64,000 nucleotides of DNA from Halohasta litorea (GTDB taxonomy: Archaea; Halobacteriota; Halobacteria; Halobacteriales; Haloferacaceae): contig NZ_JANHDJ010000003.1 of assembly GCF_024494645.1 (NCBI RefSeq), positions 62,001-126,000 of the forward strand, read 5' to 3'. The notes beneath the pieces are model-generated. The model was not told the origin of the DNA and searched no databases. It was given only the letters and a program-made list of their open reading frames with translations. Of this stretch, positions 53,501 to 60,708 are shown in pieces. A program made the translations under genes and the position numbers. Every line of letters begins with the position of its first letter. Within the stretch, counting starts at the first letter, position 1.

Positions 53501-53656
53501 CTACCGACCCTCCGGCGGCTCGGCGTCGTCCGAAAGAAAAATGCTGTCCTGCGTCGGGTCGAAATAGACCTCTAGGGCGCGCAGTGTCCCGGCATAGGCG
53601 GCGATCATCACGAACGTAAACCCGATCAGGGCTGGCAAGACGAGTCCAACTACCAT
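53501..53656 (-). CDS. 51-residue single-helix membrane protein
   Basis: This frame encodes MVVGLVLPALIG with one hydrophobic helix to about residue 28, then an acidic tail (DPTQDSIFLSDDAEPPEGR). The strong split between helix and acidic end and good codon bias support it. It is upstream of convergent 53266 and directly downstream of bioN, so it may belong to the biotin transporter transcript. It is too short for a family assignment. Confidence 0.6.
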   Translation of the reverse strand: MVVGLVLPALIGFTFVMIAAYAGTLRALEVYFDPTQDSIFLSDDAEPPEGR

Positions 53657-53697
53657 TGTCGACTGCTATCCGGCACTCTTCAAAGGGGTTTCCGTCG

Positions 53698-54429
53698 CTA
53701 CAAAAGCGGCGAGAGCCCCGCGAGCCGTACCACTGCCGCAGTCAGCAACAGCACCGACAGCCCCACAACCGGACCGTCGATCCACCCGAACCGCAACGGC
53801 GGCAGCGTCGGGTTCCAGGAGAGACACCGCGCCTGCATCGCCATCGAGAGCCGGTCGGCCCGCCGGAAGGCGCGATTCAACCCGGCGGTCGCCACCGTGG
53901 CGATCCGCTCGCGGAGCGGCCGGTCGGTGCCGAGCCGGGCAGCCTCGGCGTCCAGGATCGCCAGCAGATCCCGCTGGAGCACCGGCAAAAAGCGGGCGAC
54001 GAGTTCGATCCCGAGGCCGAGAAACTGGCCCGGTCGACCCGGCACAGTCCGCTGGATCGCCGCCCGCGAGTCGGCGATCGAGGTGGTCCGAACGTAGCCG
54101 CCACAGACGACCACCACGACGAGGTTTCGAACGCTCGCCAGTGCGGGGCCGACGCCCTCGCTGGGAACGAGCCACGGCGAGCCGAGTGTGAGCATGGCGA
54201 CCAGCGGCGCGGCCAGGAGGAAGGGGAGGACGAACCGGTAGGCCCAGAGTACGCGGAGCGGGTTGGTGTCGGCTCCGGCCAGTGCGAGACCACCGAGCAC
54301 GCCGACAGCGAGGAGTCCCCGCGGCGTCGTGTAGGCGAAGGCTACGGTCGCAAACGCGATCTGGAAGAGGAGTTTGGTTCGCGGATCGAGTCGGTGGGCC
54401 AGCGAATCGCCCGGCTGGTAGTGGAGCAT
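53698..54429 (-). CDS. bioN: ECF transporter transmembrane subunit (EcfT), biotin
   Basis: This 243-residue membrane protein has an EcfT layout: hydrophobic N-terminal helices and the coupling helix region FRRADRLSMAMQARCLS. The final EcfT motif, normally ARG, reads ARC here. Together with the ATPase next to it and BioY upstream it forms an energy-coupling factor transporter for biotin. It begins one base after the ATPase stop, so translation is likely coupled. The missing glycine is a point to check. Confidence 0.9.
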   Translation of the reverse strand: MLHYQPGDSLAHRLDPRTKLLFQIAFATVAFAYTTPRGLLAVGVLGGLALAGADTNPLRVLWAYRFVLPFLLAAPLVAMLTLGSPWLVPSEGVGPALASVRNLVVVVVCGGYVRTTSIADSRAAIQRTVPGRPGQFLGLGIELVARFLPVLQRDLLAILDAEAARLGTDRPLRERIATVATAGLNRAFRRADRLSMAMQARCLSWNPTLPPLRFGWIDGPVVGLSVLLLTAAVVRLAGLSPLL

Positions 54430-54430
54430 C

Positions 54431-55168
54431 TTACTCGGGTGTCGATTGCCGTGTCGGCGGTGCGGTCTCGGGCGGGACGTACACGTCCAGCGCCGCCAGC
54501 TCCTCGCGGGCGGCCTCGGCGTCCGTCTCGAAGGCGATCGCCCCCTCAGTCATCCCGATCACGCGATCGGCGGCCTCCAGGACGCCCCGCAGATCGTGGG
54601 TGACGACGATCACGCTGGTCCCGTCAGCGTGGAGGGCTTCGAGCCGCGAAAGCACCGCTCGCCGGGCGGGCTCGTCGAGTCCGGTCAGCGGCTCGTCGAG
54701 TACGAGGTGGTCGGGCTCCATCGCTAATGCACCCGCGATGGCGACCCGCTCGCGCTCGCCGCCGGAGAGCCGGTCGATCCGCTCGTCCGCCCGGCCGTCG
54801 AGATTGACCGCCGCGAGCGCGGTCTCGACGCGACGGTCGATCTCGGTCTGCGAGAGTCCGAGGTTGCGTGGGCCGAACGCCACGTCAGCGCCGACGGTCG
54901 CGGCGACGAAGCTATCGCGCGGCTCCTGGAACACCATGCCGACGGCCTGCCGTGCGGCCACCAGATCCGCCTCGACCGGCGTGTCGTCGACCAGCACTGT
55001 CCCGGTGTCGGGAGCCACGAGGCCGTTGAACGTCCGAACGAGCGTCGTCTTGCCCGAGCCGTTGGGGCCGACGATGGCGACGTACGCGCCGTCGTCGATC
55101 CGCAGGGAGACCCCGTCGACGGCGGTCGTCTCGCCGTACCGGACAACGAGGTCGCGAGCCCGGATCAT
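54431..55168 (-). CDS. bioM: ECF transporter ATPase (EcfA), biotin
   Basis: This 245-residue ABC ATPase has Walker A GPNGSGKTT, Q-loop VFQEPRDSF, signature LSGGERERVAIAGALAM, Walker B LVLDEP and switch histidine VVTHDL. It starts at ATG 55168, overlapping the stop of bioY by 1 base (ATGA), so the frame extending upstream is a shadow. It drives biotin uptake with bioN and bioY. Confidence 0.95.
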   Translation of the reverse strand: MIRARDLVVRYGETTAVDGVSLRIDDGAYVAIVGPNGSGKTTLVRTFNGLVAPDTGTVLVDDTPVEADLVAARQAVGMVFQEPRDSFVAATVGADVAFGPRNLGLSQTEIDRRVETALAAVNLDGRADERIDRLSGGERERVAIAGALAMEPDHLVLDEPLTGLDEPARRAVLSRLEALHADGTSVIVVTHDLRGVLEAADRVIGMTEGAIAFETDAEAAREELAALDVYVPPETAPPTRQSTPE

Positions 55169-55755
55169 CAGACTGCGGCGATCGAATCGCGGCGGAGGAT
55201 GCCGATGACCGCGGCGATCTTGACGGCCTCGAAGGGGACGAACGCCAGCGCCGAGACGGTGAACGACTCGACGAGCCCGAGGTCCTGGATCACCGCAAAG
55301 CCGACGGTTCCCATCGCATAAATGACGAGCGTGCCAGCGACCATCGCCCCGACGAGTAGCGGGACGCCGACCGCTGTGTAATCCTGGAGATCGGTGCCGC
55401 GGTGGACGATGAGACCGACGACGCCCGCCGCGACCGGGTACGACCAGAGGTAGCCGAGGGTCGGACTCCCGATGAGATAGCCGAGTCCCGCCGAGCCACC
55501 CGAAAACACGGGAACGCCGATGGCCCCCGCCGCCAGATAGAGGCTGATCGCACTGGTCCCCCACAGCGGGCCGAGCATGATCCCCGCGAGGAAGACGCCG
55601 ACGACCTGCAGCGTGACGGGGATGTTCGGCGCGAGCGGGTTCGGGAACGAGACGTAGGAAAAGCCCGCGACGAGCGCCGCGAACAGCGCCGCCCGAGCGA
55701 TGTTGCCGACGATCTCACCGTCGACGAGGTCGACTGAGTCGGTCGAAGTTGCCAT
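55168..55755 (-). CDS. bioY: Biotin ECF transporter substrate-binding subunit
   Basis: This 195-residue S-component has about six helices and BioY signatures: YVSFPNPLAPNIPVTLQ, VFLAGIMLGPLWGT and GYLWSYPVAAGVV-type sequence. It binds biotin with high affinity. It leads the bioY-bioM-bioN operon. A BirA operator lies immediately upstream and overlaps the promoter, so uptake is probably repressed when biotin is plentiful. The presence of BioY with no bioB/F/D/A in view fits an organism taking up, not making, this vitamin. Confidence 0.95.
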   Translation of the reverse strand: MATSTDSVDLVDGEIVGNIARAALFAALVAGFSYVSFPNPLAPNIPVTLQVVGVFLAGIMLGPLWGTSAISLYLAAGAIGVPVFSGGSAGLGYLIGSPTLGYLWSYPVAAGVVGLIVHRGTDLQDYTAVGVPLLVGAMVAGTLVIYAMGTVGFAVIQDLGLVESFTVSALAFVPFEAVKIAAVIGILRRDSIAAV

Positions 55756-55767
55756 ACAGGACGACGA

Positions 55768-55799
55768 CTGTAAACCATATTCAAAGGTTCGGTTTACAG
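55768..55799. promoter_or_regulatory. BirA operator upstream of bioYMN
   Basis: Two 9-base arms, CTGTAAACC and GGTTTACAG, are exact inverted repeats separated by 14 bases. The BirA consensus known from bacteria and archaea is TTGTAAACC-N14/15-GGTTTACAA, so each arm differs by one base at its end. The box starts 13 bases upstream of the bioY ATG (on the minus strand) and the spacer contains the AT-rich TTGAATAT that is the likely TATA box. BirA-biotinyl-AMP binding would block TBP/TFB access. Confidence 0.9.
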
Positions 55800-55912
55800 C
55801 GTTCAGTCCGTCGGTGCTGATACGTCACTGCGGCTGTCTGGCATACGGACCGTCAGCGTTCGGTGGGAATGCAGACAGGTTTTTATATGCCGACACTGTG
55901 ATGGTTCCATCC

Positions 55913-56512
55913 ATGGACGACAAGACTGCCGAACTGCGGGACATCTTCATCGACGCGACCGGCTCGGATTCGGTCACCGAGAGCCAATCGGAGTCGCCGG
56001 GGTCGCTGACCGACACCGACACCGACGTGACCGATCGACTGCTCGAACTCATCGGCCGGATGCGGGAGCGCTACGGCTTCGAAACCGAGTTCGACGACGA
56101 GACGTTGTCCCGGATCGTGCAGTGGTACTACACCGACTGCACCGACCGGGAGATCGCCGCCGAACTCGAAGCCAACCCCGAGGCCGTCTTCGCGGCGCGG
56201 CTCGACCTCCATCTCGTCGACGAGGCCGACCGGGAGGCCCCCTTCGACCTCGATGATCTCCGCCGACTGGTCGTCGACGACGTATCGCTGGCCGAGCGCG
56301 CCGAGCGGCTCGATCTCACCGAGGAAACGGCCCGGCACTACAGCCGGATCGTCAAGGCGGACCTCCGGTCGACGCGGGCCAACGACCGGTTCCGCGACGA
56401 GTTCGCCGAGCTGCTGACCGACTCCGACCTCACTGGGCAACTCGCCCGTGATGCTCGCGAAGACGGGCTCCAGGAGGCAACCGAAGACATCGAAACCGAC
56501 GTTTCGTTCTGA
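55913..56512 (+). CDS. Conditioned-medium-induced protein 4 homologue
   Basis: This 199-residue acidic protein starts MDDKTAELRDIFIDATG and shows the family sequence: RMRERYGFETEF, a DLHLVDEADREAPFDLDDLR segment and the end EDIETDVSF. The family is annotated in haloarchaea as conditioned-medium-induced protein 4, thought to be linked to growth phase or cell-cell cues. Helix-turn-helix-like helices (LAERAERLDLTEETARHYSR) suggest DNA binding, which I infer. TTTTATATG at about 55880-55888 is the TATA box, about 28 bases before the ATG. Confidence 0.85.
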   Translation: MDDKTAELRDIFIDATGSDSVTESQSESPGSLTDTDTDVTDRLLELIGRMRERYGFETEFDDETLSRIVQWYYTDCTDREIAAELEANPEAVFAARLDLHLVDEADREAPFDLDDLRRLVVDDVSLAERAERLDLTEETARHYSRIVKADLRSTRANDRFRDEFAELLTDSDLTGQLARDAREDGLQEATEDIETDVSF

Positions 56513-56569
56513 GCTGTTCTCTACTCTCTGCGGCGTACTTTCAAATACGAAGCCCCGGCCACCGACGGT

Positions 56570-57223
56570 ATGCCGACGTTCAGCGATCTGGGTCGGGCCG
56601 CCTACTGCCCCCGACAGCTCTACTACGCCCGACGTGACGACGACCGCGGCCCGCCACCCGAAGCCGAAGCGCGGCAGACACTCGCCTTTCGGTACGACGA
56701 GCTCCGCAAGGCCGACGACGCGACACTTGCCGACCTCCCGATCGAATGCTCGCCAGCCGCCTATCGGGACGCGCTCGACGGGCTGTCGACCCGCGCCGAT
56801 TGGCAGCAGCTCTGCAAACCGGCCGCACGAGACTACCACGTCGAGGGAAAGGACTGCCACGGATTGATCCACAAACTGCTGGCTGGCGATCCGCCGACCC
56901 CGACGGTGATCTCACCCGGCAGGCCGCCCGAACAGGGAGTCTGGGAGCCCCAATCGGTCCGAGCGGTGGCGGTCGCCAACGCGCTGGCGTGGGAGCGCCA
57001 GCGGGAGATCCCCCACGCGCTCGTCGAGTACCCGGCGGTCGGGATCGTCCGCGAGGTGGAGCTGACCTGTCGGCGAACCGCCGCCTACCGGCGGGTGCTG
57101 CGAACCGTGCAGTCGATGGACGGCCCGCCGCCGCGGGTCGACGACAGCCGGTGTGAGAGCTGCGACTATCGCTCCGAGTGTGGGGTCAAAACACGGTCGC
57201 TGCGCTCGCTGCTCGGCTTCTGA
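56570..57223 (+). CDS. Lone Cas4-like (PD-(D/E)XK, Fe-S) protein, degenerate catalytic site
   Basis: This 217-residue protein has Cas4/Dna2-type Fe-S cysteines: C13 in AYCPRQLYY and C195, C198, C204 in CESCDYRSECG. The middle carries HGLIHKLL where Cas4 has GxxDxxx, with His at the Asp position, and no clear PD-E-K. No CRISPR array or other cas gene is visible within the window. It may be a non-nuclease structural relative or a host paralogue found in haloarchaea. It is convergent with the AAA gene by 2 bases. Confidence 0.78.
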   Translation: MPTFSDLGRAAYCPRQLYYARRDDDRGPPPEAEARQTLAFRYDELRKADDATLADLPIECSPAAYRDALDGLSTRADWQQLCKPAARDYHVEGKDCHGLIHKLLAGDPPTPTVISPGRPPEQGVWEPQSVRAVAVANALAWERQREIPHALVEYPAVGIVREVELTCRRTAAYRRVLRTVQSMDGPPPRVDDSRCESCDYRSECGVKTRSLRSLLGF

Positions 57224-57225
57224 GA

Positions 57226-58944
57226 TCAGCCGGTGAACTCCGCGAGCGCCGCCTCGCAGGCCTCGATACTGATCTCGTCGCCGTCGGGATCGACGAGCGT
57301 CCGGCGGGCGGCGTCGGTGACGATCTTCGTCAGATCGCGGGCCGAATAGCCCTCGGTCGCGGCGGCAAGCTCGGCGATCTCGTCGTCAGTCACCGAGTGG
57401 GCCCGATCCGAGAGGTGGGTGGCAATGATCTCCCGGCGGGTCTGTTCCTCAGGGAGCCCAACGAACAGCTCCTTATCAAATCGGCTGAGGGCTGCCGAAT
57501 CGAGCTCTGCATGCACATTGGTCGCCCCCATAAACAGGATGTTCTCCTCGCCGACCTTCTCGATCTGTGTGAGGAACTCGTTGACGACCTTCTGGTCTTC
57601 GGCGTGTTGATTGGTCGACTGCCGCGTTTTTAAGACGGAGTCGATCTCATCGATGAATATCAACGCCCCGCCCGCGTGGTCGGCGATGGCTCGGGCCTCG
57701 GCGAACAGCTCGTTGACGTTCTCGGTGCTGGCGTTGATGTATCGCGACAGCATATCGCCGCCGCTGAGGGTCACATAGGGGTAGCCGATCTCCCCAGCGA
57801 GCGTCTCGGCGAGATAGGTCTTTCCGGTTCCGGGCGGACCATATAAAAGCAGGCTCGGGACGGGAACGCCGAGCTGTTTGGCCTGCTCGGGGCGGTCCCG
57901 GAACGGGACGATCACGCTGTTGCGGATGGTTTCGGTCAGCTCCGGCCGTCCGCCGTAGTCGGCCATCGTGACTTCGGACTCCTTGGTCCAGGAGTGCGAA
58001 AGCTCCAGCTCCAACCCCTCGGCCCACGGCGGTTGGTCGTCAGCTGACTCTTCGGATTCCTCGCTGTCAGCAGACTCCGTATCGGCGGCAGCCTCGTCGG
58101 AGGCGACCGTATCCGAAGACGGGCCGTCGGCTGCCGAGCCGTTCCTGGTGGTCGACTCGGAACCGTTTCGCTGGGAGGACTGAGGGCGATCCAACGGCGG
58201 CCCCTCAACCCGCGACTCCCGAGGGAAAGGGTTCGTGTCGGATTCCAGGACGGCCTTTGCGGGTACGCCGTCCGGAAGCTCGGGTCTGAACTGCCGGTAT
58301 TCCGGGTACAGCAGCTCAGCCTTGTATCGGTCGCCGGTATCGGTCTCGGCGTCGTACTCGTCGAGATAGAGCCGATAGATCTCTTCGAGCGTCTCGGTGA
58401 TCTCGGTGTGATAGAGAATCGTGACGTAGTCGGTGGTTTCGTTGTTGAAAATCAGGACGTCGGTCGGATGCTCGTCGCCGAACTGTCGGTTTTTGAATTG
58501 GGATTCGAAGTCGATCAGCCCGTTCCAGAACATCGTCAGCAGCTCGGTCGACTCTGGTTCGAGAATGATGTCGGCCGTATACTCGCCGTCGTCAGTCTGG
58601 AAGCCGCCGGTTACCGTCTCGCCGTCGCCGTCGGCCCAGAGGTCCGCGAACGGTTCGGGTGTGGGTGTGGGTGCGGGCCGCGAAAAGAGTCGGATCGCCC
58701 GCCGGTCGATGATCTTCACGGCTTCGAACCGCCCGATGGTCCGTGCGTCGTGAATCCCCGTGGCCACCAGTTTGAGGCCGTCGCCCTGCTGGATTTTGTC
58801 GACGACCGACTGGAGGTTCGCGCCGTACCCCTGTGTCCCGACCGTCGCTGGCTCGCCATCCGCGGAGTACATGACGAGATAGCCCGGCTCACGCCGGATG
58901 ACGCGGTATTTTCCAGTGCTGGTGAGTGGGGGGTTCGTCGACAT
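57226..58944 (-). CDS. AAA-family ATPase with long N-terminal domain
   Basis: This 572-residue protein has an N-terminal beta-rich region of about 250 residues, then a Ser/Asp/Glu-rich linker (about 250-300), then one AAA domain: Walker A GPPGTGKT at 369-376, Walker B IFIDEIDS, Sensor-1 FMGATN and a C-terminal lid with SARDLTKIV. It resembles haloarchaeal Cdc48/FtsH-like remodelling ATPases. Its partner is not evident. I do not link it firmly to the downstream DUF4157 genes, although it is nearby and on the same strand. Confidence 0.85.
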   Translation of the reverse strand: MSTNPPLTSTGKYRVIRREPGYLVMYSADGEPATVGTQGYGANLQSVVDKIQQGDGLKLVATGIHDARTIGRFEAVKIIDRRAIRLFSRPAPTPTPEPFADLWADGDGETVTGGFQTDDGEYTADIILEPESTELLTMFWNGLIDFESQFKNRQFGDEHPTDVLIFNNETTDYVTILYHTEITETLEEIYRLYLDEYDAETDTGDRYKAELLYPEYRQFRPELPDGVPAKAVLESDTNPFPRESRVEGPPLDRPQSSQRNGSESTTRNGSAADGPSSDTVASDEAAADTESADSEESEESADDQPPWAEGLELELSHSWTKESEVTMADYGGRPELTETIRNSVIVPFRDRPEQAKQLGVPVPSLLLYGPPGTGKTYLAETLAGEIGYPYVTLSGGDMLSRYINASTENVNELFAEARAIADHAGGALIFIDEIDSVLKTRQSTNQHAEDQKVVNEFLTQIEKVGEENILFMGATNVHAELDSAALSRFDKELFVGLPEEQTRREIIATHLSDRAHSVTDDEIAELAAATEGYSARDLTKIVTDAARRTLVDPDGDEISIEACEAALAEFTG

Positions 58945-59042
58945 GATGCGGGTTAAGACTGATTGAGTACTAGTATCGTGACTGTCTTAATCTTTTGTAC
59001 GGGCGGCCGACAACCCCACGACGAGCCTGCTGCGGTGGGTCC

Positions 59043-59645
59043 TCAGTGGTCGGCGAGCCAGTCCTCGATCTCTTCGACCAGCGCGCCGCGGCGAATGATC
59101 TCGTTGGCTTCGACGTCGACAACCGTGCTTTCGGTGCCGGGTGTCCGACCGGCATCGATGATCGCCCCGACGGCATCGGTGACTGACTCCGAGAGGTCGG
59201 TCGGGAGTCGCACGCTCGGCTCGCCGCTCCGGTTGGCGCTGGTGGCAGTGATCGGTCCGGCGGCCTGAGACAGCGCCAACGCGACCTCGTTATCAGCGAT
59301 CCGGACGCCGACTTTGGGGCGGCCGTCGGTGAGATTGTCGGGGAGCGTGGGGTCGCGGTCAACGACGACCGTCACCGGCCCGGGGAGAAACTCCGTCATA
59401 AAGGCCAGTTCGCGGTCGGTTGGATTCGTGTACTGGCGGGCGTGGTCGCGGTCGGCGAACGCCACTGACAGCGGCTTGTCCCGCGGGCGATCCTTGATCT
59501 CGAAAACGCGGTCGACGGCCGCGGCGTCGGTGGCGTCGGCGCCCAGCCCGTAGACGGTCTCAGTCGGGTAGACGACCGCCTCGCCCGCCGCGATGGCCGC
59601 GGCCGCCTCGTCGACGGCCGTCCGTGTTTCGTCGGCCAGAGTCAT
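59043..59645 (-). CDS. Threonylcarbamoyl-AMP synthase (Sua5/YrdC/YciO)
   Basis: This 200-residue protein has the YrdC fold: VVYPTETVYGLGADATD, KDRPRDKPLSVAF, VGVRIADNEVALAL and a TSANRSGEPS segment. It makes threonylcarbamoyl-AMP from threonine, bicarbonate and ATP, for the t6A modification of tRNAs that read ANN codons. It lacks the Sua5 C-terminal domain, so it is the short form. The start matches the family. It stands alone. Confidence 0.93.
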   Translation of the reverse strand: MTLADETRTAVDEAAAAIAAGEAVVYPTETVYGLGADATDAAAVDRVFEIKDRPRDKPLSVAFADRDHARQYTNPTDRELAFMTEFLPGPVTVVVDRDPTLPDNLTDGRPKVGVRIADNEVALALSQAAGPITATSANRSGEPSVRLPTDLSESVTDAVGAIIDAGRTPGTESTVVDVEANEIIRRGALVEEIEDWLADH

Positions 59646-59745
59646 ACGTCGGGGGAGGGCCAGCGGCGCGAAAAGCGTACTGTTCTGGGGTGGACGGAGC
59701 GGTCAGCCGAACACGTCGCCGAGCGAATCAACCATCCTAATTCTG

Positions 59746-60708
59746 TCAGGCTTCGGCCCATCGGTCGAGAGCCGGATCATCGAGGTGGTAGTACTCGTCG
59801 TACATATCGAGCAACCGATATCGCATCGTCGAAGAGTACCGCCCCGGTCCGCGGACGCGGAAGGCTTCGGGTGGTTCGACGCCCATCCCGATGAACAGAT
59901 CACGGATCTGACAGCGCAGATGAAACGCCAGAAACGCTTGGAACCGGTCGAGTGAGCCGGGATCGACCGATGGGAGTTCGATACGAGCATCAGGTTCACG
60001 TGCCAGTGGCGTCTCGGCAGGAACGCGTTGTTCAGTCTTCGACGTGTCCGGATACACAAGATGGATTCCCGACACCGCTGTGAGCTCCATCCCCGACAGC
60101 AGCGAGTCCTCGCTGTCGACAGCCACCTCGGCGGCTGTCTGGCCGAACTGCCGCCACGCTTCGGCGCTCGATTCGGTGGCCGGTGCGGTCAGATCGACGC
60201 TGTACTCCTCTGCTAACCGCCGTACTTCGTCGGCGAACTCGATGTTGTCCGGCTCGAATCCCAGATACAGGTCCCGCTGGTAGACGACGAGATCCTCGTC
60301 GGCTACGTCACTAGGCAGGTCGACGACCCCTTCGGAAGTGGGGTCGAAATCGCTTGTGAACTGCTGGTACAGATCGGCGAACATCGACTCGAACGTCGAC
60401 GTCGACAGCCGTTTGAGTGCCCGCCGCGCAGCCTCTATACGGACGGGGTTTTCCTGCGGCGGTAGGGTGTCGTAGCCCCGTTCCTGAAAGACGTAGTAGC
60501 GAGCAAAGCGGCGGGCTTGCTCATTGTATTCGTTCTCTGTATGTGTCCGGTCATTGGGGTTGTCAGCATATTCATCGCACTGGTGATAAACAATCTCGTA
60601 TGAGCCCTTCTCGAATGTGATCTCATGCTTGAAACCGTTATTATCGATCACGTCGACACCGATACCTTCCTCATTTTCGCCGGGTATAGTTGCCTGCATG
60701 TGTATCAC
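59746..60708 (-). CDS. Unknown protein coupled to the DUF4157 gene (eCIS locus)
   Basis: This 320-residue protein begins GTG-ATA-CAC-ATG, so it may start at 60708 (GTG, overlapping the DUF4157 stop as GTGA) or at 60699 (MQATIPGENE). Overlap implies coupled synthesis. The N-terminal 40 residues are beta-like, followed by helices with several aromatic runs (FARYYVFQE, YQQFTSDFD) and no signal peptide or membrane segment. No known domain is visible. Position suggests an accessory, chaperone, immunity or cargo partner of the DUF4157 protein. Confidence 0.72.
   Translation of the reverse strand: MIHMQATIPGENEEGIGVDVIDNNGFKHEITFEKGSYEIVYHQCDEYADNPNDRTHTENEYNEQARRFARYYVFQERGYDTLPPQENPVRIEAARRALKRLSTSTFESMFADLYQQFTSDFDPTSEGVVDLPSDVADEDLVVYQRDLYLGFEPDNIEFADEVRRLAEEYSVDLTAPATESSAEAWRQFGQTAAEVAVDSEDSLLSGMELTAVSGIHLVYPDTSKTEQRVPAETPLAREPDARIELPSVDPGSLDRFQAFLAFHLRCQIRDLFIGMGVEPPEAFRVRGPGRYSSTMRYRLLDMYDEYYHLDDPALDRWAEA

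Noticed and set aside
56570-57223. CRISPR-Cas locus suggested by the Cas4-like gene
   Set aside because: No repeat-spacer array and no cas1, cas2 or effector gene is visible within the window.
57226-58944. Calling the 572-residue AAA ATPase part of the eCIS locus
   Set aside because: The Sua5 gene separates it from the DUF4157 pair and its domains are of the general remodelling type, so the link is unproven.
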